A DNA stretch of 7,725 bases, from assembly GCA_900552295.1 (NCBI GenBank), contig URZB01000068.1, forward strand, positions 1-7,725, written 5' to 3'. A program made the translations under genes and the position numbers. The first letter of the stretch is position 1. Each line of letters starts with the position of its first letter. Source of the DNA: an uncultured Collinsella sp. GTDB lineage: Bacteria > Actinomycetota > Coriobacteriia > Coriobacteriales > Coriobacteriaceae. The notes under the pieces were generated by a model. It did not search any database. It had not been told where the DNA came from and was given only the letters and a program-made list of their open reading frames with translations. This document shows, piece by piece, positions 1-5,907 of this stretch.

Positions 1-572
1 ATCTGTGCCAGGCCCGACACGGCCACGCGCGGGTAATCCTTAATATGAGAAAGCGACTGCGCAAGCCCGGCATCGGCATATTTAAAGTCAGTGAGCCACA
101 CATCGACCAGGTCGCCCAGCGCCGCCACGGCACTCGCGCGCTCATAACCGCTCGTGTTGTAGACGATTGGGATGACCAGCCCGCGCGCCCGTGCCGCGGC
201 AATCGCGGCAGGCAACAGGTGCGCATAGTGCGTCGCCGTCACCAAATTGATGTTGTTGGCACCCTGGTCCTGCAGTTCCAGCATAATCTCGACCAGGCGC
301 TCAGGCGAAATCTCAAGGCCAAAATTGCCGGTCGAGATCTCGTGGTTCTGACAGTAGATACATTTAAGCGAGCAGCCGCTAAAGAAGATCGTGCCCGAAC
401 CGGCCTCGCCCGAGATAGGCGGCTCCTCCCACATATGAAGCGCGGCGCGGGCCACCTTGAGCGTGTCGTTAGCACCGCAGACGCCGTGCGCGCCCTCATC
501 GCGCGCCGCACCGCAACGGCGCGGACACAAATGGCAGGCGGGCGAAAAAAGTTCGGTCAACGACGTCGGCAT
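1..572 (-). CDS. Radical SAM protein, PflX-like (COG1313 type), 3' end outside window
   Basis: Reading leftward from an ATG at 572, 190 residues are visible before the window edge cuts the gene. The N-terminus carries a cysteine cluster, CHLCPRRCG (C13, C16, C20) followed by GVCG (C32). Next come W48-EEPPISGEAGSG and the radical SAM signature CSLKCIYCQN (C67, C71, C74), which holds the 4Fe-4S cluster that cleaves S-adenosylmethionine. This order (CxLCPRxCG, then EEPPISG, then CxxxCxYCQN) is that of the uncharacterised Fe-S proteins related to pyruvate formate-lyase activating enzyme; the target protein is unknown. A TGA lies in frame upstream and GGAG sits about 9 nt before the ATG, fixing the start. 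A near-consensus promoter lies at 656-684. The family assignment is secure. A role in activating a glycyl-radical enzyme is only inferred from the family, and no such enzyme is in the window. Confidence 0.9.
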   Translation of the reverse strand, partial: MPTSLTELFSPACHLCPRRCGAARDEGAHGVCGANDTLKVARAALHMWEEPPISGEAGSGTIFFSGCSLKCIYCQNHEISTGNFGLEISPERLVEIMLELQDQGANNINLVTATHYAHLLPAAIAAARARGLVIPIVYNTSGYERASAVAALGDLVDVWLTDFKYADAGLAQSLSHIKDYPRVAVSGLAQ

Positions 573-655
573 AAAACCATGCTCCAAAACAACGATTCAG
601 CAGCTCAAACGTAAAGGGATCAACCCCACAGACGGCTCGAGCCCAAGGCGCCGTA

Positions 656-684
656 ATCGTCCGACACGATTTTTGTAATGTCAA
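656..684 (-). promoter_or_regulatory. Promoter for the radical SAM gene
   Basis: On the minus strand a perfect TTGACA (679-684) is followed by a 17-nt spacer and GACGAT (656-661). The latter keeps the A at position 2 and the A and T at positions 5 and 6 of the -10 consensus. Transcription would start near 649, leaving about 77 nt of leader before the ATG at 572. Confidence 0.5.
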
Positions 685-686
685 GA

Positions 687-715
687 CTGGAATCAATAAA
701 GTGCCGCTTTATGAT
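687..715 (+). promoter_or_regulatory. Possible rightward promoter for the candidate small RNA
   Basis: TATGAT (710-715) matches the -10 consensus at five of six positions. At the ideal 17-nt distance lies CTGGAA (687-692), a weak -35 with three of six matches. The start would be near 721-722. It sits back to back with the leftward promoter at 656-684, so the two directions could compete or share a regulator. It is supported mainly by the -10 and by the terminator about 125 nt downstream. Confidence 0.3.
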
Positions 716-720
716 GTAGG

Positions 721-866
721 TATTCCGCCCCCCGCGGAGCAACTGGGTGAACCGTCGCGTTTATTTAGGGAGCCCACACAGTCGTACCTAGTACAGGTAT
801 CCTTCGTTGTTAAGGACGCTGGAACAGTCGATGAGGGCACCCACCTGTTTTAGGTGGGTTCATTTT
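721..866 (+). ncRNA. Candidate small non-coding RNA, unclassified
   Basis: The segment between a possible promoter and a good intrinsic terminator has no credible ORF and contains several local structures. These include CCGC/GCGG around a C-rich loop (726-738), TACCT/AGGTA (785-799) and TCCTT/AAGGA (800-815 region), with the terminator hairpin at the 3' end. The heptamer ACAGTCG occurs twice (778-784 and 824-830). TGGGTG (744-749) is complementary to CACCCA (838-843) in the left terminator arm, so an alternative fold could open the terminator. I compared it by eye with 6S, SRP, tmRNA, RNase P, T-box and common riboswitch signatures and found no convincing match. It could be a stand-alone RNA or an attenuated leader of the wecA-like gene, whose ATG lies about 230 nt beyond the terminator. 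Confidence 0.35.
839..866 (+). terminator. Intrinsic terminator (rightward)
   Basis: A perfect 8-bp stem, ACCCACCT (839-846) with AGGTGGGT (852-859), has a 5-nt GTTTT loop and is followed by TCATTTT. No coding gene ends just upstream on this strand. It therefore either closes the candidate small RNA or acts as an attenuator ahead of the wecA-like gene. Confidence 0.7.
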
Positions 867-1097
867 CGTAACGTGGGGGGTGGTTTTCTTTTGCCGAAAA
901 TCACCATTACAGTCCATATGGATCCCCGCCGGCATCCCGACAAGCCATCGACAACATCCCAATATCTGGTAAGCGCGTGATTATCGCTGCGTGCAATTCC
1001 ATGCACCCCCCTTGGTCGAGTATTATGGTTCGGCTATGCCCTTTGCGCATGGCGTTCTTCTGACCTTTTCCTTCGACGCTTGGCGGTTTTTAGATTC
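867..1097. other. Gene-free stretch before the wecA-like gene, with one hairpin
   Basis: No credible ORF lies here. A 10-bp hairpin with one G-U pair forms from GGTGGTTTTC (879-888) and GAAAATCACC (896-905) with a 7-nt loop. It has no T-tract, so it is not an obvious terminator. TATTAT at 1021-1026 is a possible -10 for the downstream gene, but I see no good -35 at the right distance. The remaining bases show nothing I can name. Confidence 0.35.
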
Positions 1098-2297
1098 ATG
1101 GCTTCATCCCCGAGCTACATACCGTACCTATGCGTGGCAGCGGCGGCCTTTATCACGACCTTCCTCGCGGTGCCCCTGGTCAAGCGCTTGGCAATTAAGC
1201 TCGATGCCGTCGACTATCCTTCTAAGCGCCGCATCAACACCAAGCCCATCCCGCGTTTGGGCGGAACGGCGGTGTTTTTGGGCCTGGTCGTTGCCTGCAT
1301 TGTGCAAATCCTAGGCACCTGGCACCTAGGCTGGCCACCCGTCCTGGTGCCGCACCCGCGCCTTCACATTAGCTATCCCATGCTGGCGCTCTCCTTTACC
1401 GTCATCTTTGCGACCGGCGCGATCGACGACGTCTTCCAGCTCACGCCCAAGCAAAAACTGGCCGGACAGGTCCTCGCCGCGCTTATCGCCTGCATGGGCG
1501 GCCTGCGGATCGGCGTCATCGTCAACCCGTTTGCCCCCGGCGAGATCATGCTCGGATGGCTCGCCTACCCCATTACCGTGATCTATCTGGTGGCATTCAC
1601 CAACATCATTAACCTCATCGACGGCCTCGACGGCTTGGCCACGGGTATCTGCGGCATCGCGTCGTTCACCATGTTTTCGATGGCCGTTCTCTCGGGCCGC
1701 ATCGACGCCGCCGCGCTCTCCATTGCGCTCTTTGGCGCCTGTCTGGCCTTTTTGCGCTACAACTTCAACCCCGCAAGCATCTTCTTGGGCGACTCGGGGT
1801 CGCTGCTTCTGGGCTTTGCACTGGGCTCCATCTCACTGCTCAACGTGAGCCGCACCGCCGCACTCACCTCGCTTATCATTCCGCTCATCGTTGCCGGCGT
1901 GCCCATCATCGACACGTTCAGCGCCATCGTGCGCCGCAAGCGCGCCCACATTAGTATCGGGCAGGCCGACAAGGGCCACATCCACCACCGCCTCATTCAA
2001 GAGGGCTACAACCAAAAGCAGGCCGTACTGCTCATCTATGCCTGGTGCATCATGCTTTCGGCCGGCGCCGCCGCGATTAACCAGGTCGAAGTGCCCATGC
2101 GTGTGCTCATCTTTACCGTGCTCGCCATTGGCTCGGCGGCCTTCGCCAAGCACCTGCACCTGTTTGAACCCGTGCTACGCCACCATTACAACAAGCGCAC
2201 GCACGAGGACGAGCTCGTCACCCCCGACGACCCCGCCTTTAAGCAGGAGGAGCAGGCAGCCGAGGAGCGCAAAGAAGAGCGCCACCACAAGCTCTAG
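1098..2297 (+). CDS. wecA: Undecaprenyl-phosphate GlcNAc-1-phosphate transferase (WecA/TagO, MraY superfamily)
   Basis: This 399-residue polytopic membrane protein should transfer a sugar-1-phosphate from a UDP-sugar, probably UDP-GlcNAc, to undecaprenyl phosphate. That is the first step of teichoic-acid or surface-polysaccharide assembly at the inner membrane face. The MraY/WecA motifs appear in order: PRLGG (52-56), the metal-binding DD at 110-111 in GAIDDVFQLTPKQK, NIINLIDGLDGLATG (169-183), FLGDSGS (229-235), PIIDT (269-273) and the WecA-type HIHHR (294-298). About ten hydrophobic segments are visible. The C-terminal 25 residues or so are hydrophilic, rich in E, K, R and H. The HIHH motif favours WecA/TagO over MraY. 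The start is uncertain: ATG 1098 has no strong Shine-Dalgarno, and an in-frame TTG at 1080 would add six residues. No other glycan gene is adjacent, so the final polymer cannot be inferred. Confidence 0.9.
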   Translation: MASSPSYIPYLCVAAAAFITTFLAVPLVKRLAIKLDAVDYPSKRRINTKPIPRLGGTAVFLGLVVACIVQILGTWHLGWPPVLVPHPRLHISYPMLALSFTVIFATGAIDDVFQLTPKQKLAGQVLAALIACMGGLRIGVIVNPFAPGEIMLGWLAYPITVIYLVAFTNIINLIDGLDGLATGICGIASFTMFSMAVLSGRIDAAALSIALFGACLAFLRYNFNPASIFLGDSGSLLLGFALGSISLLNVSRTAALTSLIIPLIVAGVPIIDTFSAIVRRKRAHISIGQADKGHIHHRLIQEGYNQKQAVLLIYAWCIMLSAGAAAINQVEVPMRVLIFTVLAIGSAAFAKHLHLFEPVLRHHYNKRTHEDELVTPDDPAFKQEEQAAEERKEERHHKL

Positions 2298-2467
2298 GGC
2301 AAGCTGCCAAGGATGTGCCAAGGCACCGTTAGCCAAGCGCGGCCGCGCCGCACCCATCGCACATGCCGCACCACGCGCGTCCCTCTCCCGCCCCTCGCCT
2401 ACTTACGCACCACCCCTCCAATAAACGCGTTATCATCTTGACCCATGAACATACGTTAGGAGCAATC

Positions 2468-3517
2468 ATGCCAAACGAGAACAGCTACGAAGTCGCGCTG
2501 CAAAAGAGCAACGCCATTCGCGAGGGCCTGACCAAGACGCCCGAGAAGTTCACCATGCTCACCGGCGACCGCCCCACCGGCCGTCTGCACCTGGGCCACT
2601 ACTTCGGCACCCTCAAGGGCCGTGTTGAGCTGCAGAACATGGGCGCCAAGACCAACGTGCTCATCGCCGACTACCAGGTCATCACTGACCGCGACACGAC
2701 CGAGCACATCCAGGACAACGTGTACAACATGGTCATGGACTACCTTGCCTGCGGTATCGATCCCGACAAGACCATGATCTACGCGCACTCCGCCGTGCCC
2801 GCCGCCAACCAGCTCATGCTGCCGTTCCTGTCGCTGGTGTCCGAGGCCGAGCTGGCGCGCAACCCCACGGTAAAGGCCGAGATGGAGGCCTCGGGCCACG
2901 AGCTCACCGGTCTTCTGCTCACCTACCCGGTACATCAGGCCTGCGACATCCTGTTCTGCAAGGGCAACGTGGTGCCCGTCGGTCGCGACCAGCTGCCGCA
3001 CATCGAGCTTACCCGCACCATCGCTCGCCGCTTTAACAACCGCTACGGCAAGGTGTTCCCCGAGGTCGACGCGCTGCTGTCCGAGACCCCGCTGCTGCCG
3101 GGCCTGGACGGTCGCAAGATGAGCAAGAGCTACGGCAACGCCATCAATATTTCGATGACCGCCGAGGAGACGGCCAAGCGCATCAAGAAGAGCCAGACCG
3201 ACTCCGAGCGCATGATCACGTTCGACCCCGAGAACCGCCCCGGCGTGTCTGGCCTGCTTTCGACGGCCGCCATCTGCACCGGCCGTTCCGAGGTCGAAAT
3301 TGCCGAGGAGATTGGCATGGGAGGCTCCGGCCAGCTCAAGAAGTACGTGACCGAGGCCGTCAACGAGTACTTCGCACCGATCCGCGAGCGTCGCCAGCGC
3401 TACGAGAACGATCTGGACTATGTGAAGGACGTCCTGCATGAGGGCAACCGTCGCGCCAACGAGATCGCCGAGCAGACCCTGGCCGAGGTTCAGGACGCCA
3501 TGGGCATGGTGTACTAG
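2468..3517 (+). CDS. trpS: Tryptophanyl-tRNA synthetase
   Basis: This cytosolic class I aminoacyl-tRNA synthetase joins tryptophan to tRNA-Trp using ATP. The 349 residues match the usual bacterial length. The Rossmann-fold HIGH signature reads HLGHYFG (41-47), preceded by GDRPTGRL, and the KMSKS loop reads GRKMSKSYGN (215-224). YPVHQACDILF and VGRDQ are further typical TrpRS stretches. ATG 2468 was chosen because GGAG lies 6 nt upstream and homology begins there; the frame is open further upstream but looks non-coding. TATCAT (2431-2436) could be a -10 with a leader of about 25 nt, though no -35 is evident and no T-box leader is visible in the 170-nt gap. The gap includes a C-rich, G-poor stretch (about 2365-2420). 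The gene ends in its own strong terminator and converges with the minus-strand block. Confidence 0.97.
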   Translation: MPNENSYEVALQKSNAIREGLTKTPEKFTMLTGDRPTGRLHLGHYFGTLKGRVELQNMGAKTNVLIADYQVITDRDTTEHIQDNVYNMVMDYLACGIDPDKTMIYAHSAVPAANQLMLPFLSLVSEAELARNPTVKAEMEASGHELTGLLLTYPVHQACDILFCKGNVVPVGRDQLPHIELTRTIARRFNNRYGKVFPEVDALLSETPLLPGLDGRKMSKSYGNAINISMTAEETAKRIKKSQTDSERMITFDPENRPGVSGLLSTAAICTGRSEVEIAEEIGMGGSGQLKKYVTEAVNEYFAPIRERRQRYENDLDYVKDVLHEGNRRANEIAEQTLAEVQDAMGMVY

Positions 3518-3552
3518 ACCGATCTGCTGGCTTGAGCTTTCGATTGCTATAG

Positions 3553-3580
3553 GGCGGGCGCTACGGCGTCCGCCTTTTTT
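3553..3580 (+). terminator. Intrinsic terminator of trpS
   Basis: A 9-bp GC-rich stem (3553-3561 with 3566-3574, one G-U pair) is closed by a C(TACG)G loop of the very stable UNCG class and followed directly by six T (3575-3580). It starts 35 nt after the trpS stop codon. Confidence 0.92.
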
Positions 3581-3602
3581 GGAGCCGGACCGCTTCGGCT
3601 CC
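3581..3602. other. Short hairpin directly after the trpS terminator
   Basis: GGAGCCG (3581-3587) pairs perfectly with CGGCTCC (3596-3602) across an 8-nt loop. It abuts the T-tract of the trpS terminator and has no T-tract of its own. Its role is unknown; it may be a back-up structure or part of a repeat mosaic. Confidence 0.45.
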
Positions 3603-3626
3603 GTCCATCGCACTCCCCGACAAACA

Positions 3627-3668
3627 GGAACAGGCCCGCTGGCAGTTAGTTGCCAGCGGGCCTGTTCC
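3627..3668. repeat. Perfect 18-bp inverted repeat (large hairpin)
   Basis: The arms at 3627-3644 and 3651-3668 are exact reverse complements separated by the 6-nt loop GTTAGT. The GC-rich stem would be extremely stable in RNA or single-stranded DNA. No T-tract follows on the plus strand and only a short TGTTTG on the minus strand. It differs in sequence from the four-copy repeat further right, though both contain ACAGG. It lies between the convergent trpS and alkyltransferase-like genes, where it might act in both directions or be a palindromic element of another family. Confidence 0.75.
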
Positions 3669-3702
3669 CGAAGTACACCGTTGAATCGCACAGAGGGGAG
3701 GA

Positions 3703-3762
3703 ATGCGAATCAAACTCAACAGGGCAGGCTTTTTCATCGCCTATTGCCTGCTCCGTTGCTGA
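3703..3762 (+). CDS. Possible tiny ORF (19 codons), unrecognised
   Basis: An ATG lies just after a purine-rich AGAGGGGAGGA and encodes MRIKLNRAGFFIAYCLLRC, which has a basic N-terminus and a short hydrophobic stretch resembling a membrane peptide. The strong Shine-Dalgarno-like run is the only real support. Its GGAGG is only 1-2 nt from the ATG, so GAGGGG would have to serve. No promoter is evident, and the ORF sits between a hairpin and a convergent repeat. It may be a decayed gene remnant or chance. Confidence 0.2.
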   Translation: MRIKLNRAGFFIAYCLLRC

Positions 3763-3852
3763 AACCAATATAGTTCACCGTGGTTTACTTTCTAGCGTCA
3801 ATATGCGCCGCCATACCTTCTCCATAAGTTAGCTCCGGTAAACCTGCAACGG

Positions 3853-3893
3853 AAAACCACCACAAAGGGGACAGGCACCTTTGTGGTGGTTTT
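3853..3893 (+). repeat. Dispersed hairpin repeat, copy 1 (loop GGACAGGCA on plus strand)
   Basis: Perfect 16-bp arms (3853-3868 and 3878-3893) enclose the 9-nt asymmetric loop GGACAGGCA. The inner arm is CCACCACAAAGG and the outer end is AAAA/TTTT, so a T-tract follows the stem on both strands. It lies 16 nt after the stop of the alkyltransferase-like gene and probably terminates it. Three more copies lie at 4258, 5839 and 6799. Size and form resemble REP or small palindromic MITE-like elements, but no transposase is in the window. Confidence 0.9.
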
Positions 3894-3909
3894 GACCACG
3901 GCAGAGCCG

Positions 3910-4230
3910 CTAGAGTCCGGCAGGCCAGCGACAGGCGGCCAAGTCGACGTGCATGTCGTCCTTAAACGCCACACCCTCCCCCAGCAGAAGCTCACGTTGA
4001 GCATCGGGCCCGCCAAAGGCAAAGCCCTCACAGATACGGCCGTCGGCAAACACCACGCGGTGACAGGGAATCTCGCCGGGGCGCGGATTGCTGTGCAGCG
4101 CGTAGCCCACGTACCGCGCACTCCGCGGACGACCGGCGAGCAGCGCCACCTGACCGTAGGTGGCGACCATCCCCTCGGGAATCTGCTCGACCACCTCGTA
4201 CACCCGTTCAAAAAAGCCCTCAGACGCCAT
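3910..4230 (-). CDS. Compact alkyltransferase-like (MGMT DNA-binding domain) protein with PCHR cysteine
   Basis: This 106-residue protein consists only of the winged-helix DNA-binding and active-site domain of O6-alkylguanine-DNA alkyltransferases (COG3695-like size). Visible motifs are the helix VATYGQVALLAG (22-33), SARYVGYALHSNP (37-49, including the position of the arginine finger) and IPCHRVV (54-60). C56 is the methyl-acceptor cysteine of true methyltransferases. Alkyltransferase-like (Atl) proteins of this size usually replace it with Trp or Ala and only flag damage for excision repair. Here the cysteine remains, so direct repair of alkylguanine is possible but unproven. ATG 4230 is preferred because GGAAGGGAG lies just upstream. 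A longer frame to 4269 would place part of a repeat copy inside the gene. Repeat copies flank it on both sides, and its promoter is not obvious in the 80 nt behind degV. Confidence 0.88.
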   Translation of the reverse strand: MASEGFFERVYEVVEQIPEGMVATYGQVALLAGRPRSARYVGYALHSNPRPGEIPCHRVVFADGRICEGFAFGGPDAQRELLLGEGVAFKDDMHVDLAACRWPAGL

Positions 4231-4257
4231 TGCTCGCTCCCTTCCACCCGGAAAAGC

Positions 4258-4300
4258 ATAAACCACCACAAAGGTGCCTGTCCCCTTTGTGGTGGTTTAT
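4258..4300 (-). repeat. Dispersed hairpin repeat, copy 2 (opposite orientation)
   Basis: The 17-bp perfect arms (4258-4274 and 4284-4300) surround TGCCTGTCC, the reverse complement of the copy 1 loop. The outer ends read ATAAA/TTTAT rather than AAAA/TTTT, with pairing kept on both sides. It begins 10 nt after the degV stop codon and ends 27 nt before the start of the alkyltransferase-like gene. Confidence 0.9.
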
Positions 4301-4310
4301 GGCAGATCGG

Positions 4311-5165
4311 TTAGTTGGCGGGATGGAAGAAGGCTACGGCTACGGCGCCGGGGCCTACGTGGGTACCGATGGTGGCGCCAATGGTGTGAACGGGCAGTTC
4401 GCCCTCGGTGTGACCAGCCCACAGCGCAGCGCTGTCCTCGATATACTTCTTGAGCACCGCATCCGAAAGACCCGTATAGCCGAGCGCCAGCGGCATGGAA
4501 AAGTCGATGCCGCCCGCCTTTTCGACCTTTTGGTTCAGCAGGTTGCGGCCGTTCTTGGAACCGCGCGCCTTACCCAGCTGCACGATCAGACCGTCCTCGA
4601 CAGCCACCACGGGCTTTACGTTGAGCAGCGTGCCCACGGCGCCGGCCGCAGCAGACAGACGACCGCCGCGCACCAGATACTCCAGCGTCTCGAGCAGGCC
4701 GATAACCACCACACGGTCGCGCACGGCCTCGACAGCCGCCGCGATCTGAGATGCACTGCGGCCCTCGTCCACCAAGCGCAGCGCATATTCGACCAGGACG
4801 CGCTCGCCCAGGGTGACGTTGTTGCTGTCTACCACGAACACGTCGCCACCTGGCGCCTCGGCAAGTGCGGTACGGGCACTCTGATTGGTGCCTGATAGCT
4901 TAGCGCCCACGGTAATAATCACAGCCTCATCGCCGGCTTCACGAACCTCGGAGATGGCCTGCGAAAACGCGTACGGGTTGACCTGGCCGGTCTTGGGCAG
5001 CTCATCGCGCTCCACGAGCATCTCGTAAAAGCGCTGGTGATCGATGTCGATGCCATCCATGTACACATCGGTGCCAAAGGTGACGGACAGCGGCAAAACG
5101 GCCAGTGCCGGGTGCTCGGCCGGCGACATATCGCTTGCGGAATCGGTAATAATGCGGACGGACAT
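4311..5165 (-). CDS. DegV family fatty-acid-binding protein (FakB-like)
   Basis: DegV/FakB proteins bind one fatty acid and present it to the kinase FakA, so that exogenous fatty acids can be phosphorylated and enter phospholipid synthesis. The 284 residues match the family length. Motifs in order are IITDSASD (5-12), PKTGQVNP (57-64, at the family's usual TSQPS site), KLSGTNQSA (89-97), VVDSNNVTLGE (111-121), RGGRLSAAAG (166-175) with LLNVKPVVAVEDG, and IGTHVGPGA (266-274). T59, S91 and H269 match the positions that hold the fatty-acid carboxylate in characterised FakB proteins. The TSQPS serine is glycine here. The start at 5165 has AAAGGA 7 nt upstream; the frame is open to 5270 but that part looks non-coding. 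It lies 119 nt downstream of the MarR gene on the same strand with no terminator between. FakA is not in the window, and ligand preference cannot be read from the sequence. Confidence 0.92.
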   Translation of the reverse strand: MSVRIITDSASDMSPAEHPALAVLPLSVTFGTDVYMDGIDIDHQRFYEMLVERDELPKTGQVNPYAFSQAISEVREAGDEAVIITVGAKLSGTNQSARTALAEAPGGDVFVVDSNNVTLGERVLVEYALRLVDEGRSASQIAAAVEAVRDRVVVIGLLETLEYLVRGGRLSAAAGAVGTLLNVKPVVAVEDGLIVQLGKARGSKNGRNLLNQKVEKAGGIDFSMPLALGYTGLSDAVLKKYIEDSAALWAGHTEGELPVHTIGATIGTHVGPGAVAVAFFHPAN

Positions 5166-5284
5166 AGCGAATCCTTTCTTGCGCAGGTCCCGCGCAGGGA
5201 ATTTTGACAGCAAGGCCCCGGCACGGTATACGCGCTCAAACAGGACTATGCAGTTGTTAATTGGAAGCAAAAGCCTTGGCGGCC

Positions 5285-5734
5285 CTACAGCTCGCGCAGG
5301 GTGTTGAGAATCGTACGCAGCGACGCATACATCTGCTCGCGCTGCTCCACACCCATAGCCTTACCGGTGGTATCGAGCACCTCGCGAATGATGCGGTCCG
5401 CCTCGCTCATGCTCTCGCCGCCCAGAGCGGTCAGGCGCACCGGAGCACGATACTTAACGGCGGCATCGCCCGAATCATCGACCTCGACGTAGCCGCCCTC
5501 CTCCAGATGCGCGAGCGTACGCGAGACGGCGGCGCGGGTCACGCCTGCCATGCGAGCCAGGTCAGCGCCAGTCAGGCCGTCCTTGCTGCGCTCAAGATAG
5601 TACAGGCACATCACGTCGGAGCCCTTGAGGCCCAGCCTTGCGCCCTCGGATGTCTTAATGCGCTGGATCTCCTTGTAGAGCCCACTGATCAGTCCGACAA
5701 AGTCCTCGAAACGTGTCTCGTCGTTCTGCTGCAT
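5285..5734 (-). CDS. MarR family transcriptional regulator
   Basis: The 149-residue size is typical of MarR dimers. The winged helix-turn-helix spans about residues 40-105: GLTGADLARMAG (53-64), the recognition helix VTRAAVSRTLAHLEEGGYVEV (65-85), then a wing containing DDSGDAAVKYRAPVRLTALG (86-105). Terminal helices should form the dimer interface and ligand pocket. ATG 5734 is chosen for family length; AAGGCGG lies about 10 nt upstream. An in-frame ATG at 5779 and a GTG at 5800 would extend the protein. The neighbouring DegV/FakB gene downstream suggests, without proving, a fatty-acid-linked role like that of FabT, the streptococcal MarR-type regulator of fatty-acid genes. No sequence feature fixes the ligand. 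Confidence 0.9.
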   Translation of the reverse strand: MQQNDETRFEDFVGLISGLYKEIQRIKTSEGARLGLKGSDVMCLYYLERSKDGLTGADLARMAGVTRAAVSRTLAHLEEGGYVEVDDSGDAAVKYRAPVRLTALGGESMSEADRIIREVLDTTGKAMGVEQREQMYASLRTILNTLREL

Positions 5735-5763
5735 GGGAGACGACCGCCTTTCGCTTGCATAAT

Positions 5764-5798
5764 GCTTACGGGTAAACATCTTAGTCGCATAAGGCGAC
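5764..5798. promoter_or_regulatory. Two dyads upstream of marR, possible autoregulatory operators
   Basis: GCTTACGGGTAAAC (5764-5777) is an imperfect dyad built on TTAC-N2-GTAA. GTCGC/GCGAC (5784-5788 and 5794-5798) is a perfect 5-bp dyad with a 5-nt centre. They lie 30-65 nt ahead of the MarR start, where such regulators often bind. No clear -35/-10 pair was found nearby, so these may be operator halves, leader hairpins or chance. Confidence 0.22.
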
Positions 5799-5838
5799 AC
5801 CCGTACCCAAATACCCCATTTGTTAACCCATCAACATA

Positions 5839-5879
5839 AAAACCACCACAAAGGGGACAGGCACCTTTGTGGTGGTTTT
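5839..5879 (+). repeat. Dispersed hairpin repeat, copy 3 (same orientation as copy 1)
   Basis: The 16-bp arms (5839-5854 and 5864-5879) and the loop GGACAGGCA are identical to copy 1 over all 41 bases. It begins 28 nt after the stop codon of the B3/4 gene, with a T-tract on both sides of the stem. Confidence 0.9.
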
Positions 5880-5907
5880 GACCGGCGAACATGATCCGCA
5901 GACGCCG

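Noticed and set aside
45..614. Long plus-strand ORF (189 codons) over the left edge
   Set aside because: It lies antisense to the radical SAM gene, whose cysteine motifs and ribosome-binding site are clear. The translated plus-strand sequence is Arg-rich and shows no domain.
726..738. 6C-type actinobacterial RNA hairpin (C-rich loop between CCGC and GCGG)
   Set aside because: Only one C-loop hairpin is visible, whereas the 6C family needs two, so I left the RNA unclassified.
741..760. T-box-like sequence (GGGTGAACCGTCGCG)
   Set aside because: It only loosely resembles the T-box motif GGGTGGNACCGCG, the terminator stem does not use it, and the downstream gene is not an aminoacyl-tRNA or amino-acid gene.
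2456..3691. Minus-strand ORF of 411 codons covering trpS
   Set aside because: It is a shadow of the GC-biased trpS codons, with low-complexity V/L/G/H composition and no motif, while trpS on the plus strand has both class I signatures.
3853..4300. Alkyltransferase-like gene as a cassette transposon bounded by inverted repeat copies
   Set aside because: Copies 1 and 2 are inverted around the gene, but each also fits as a terminator behind a stop codon. No target-site duplication or transposase is visible, so a composite mobile unit is not supported.
4230..4895. Plus-strand ORF of 221 codons over degV
   Set aside because: It is antisense to the well-supported degV gene, and its start lies in the alkyltransferase-like leader and runs through repeat copy 2.
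5261..5839. Plus-strand ORF of 192 codons over marR
   Set aside because: It is antisense to a clear MarR winged-helix gene and has no recognisable domain.
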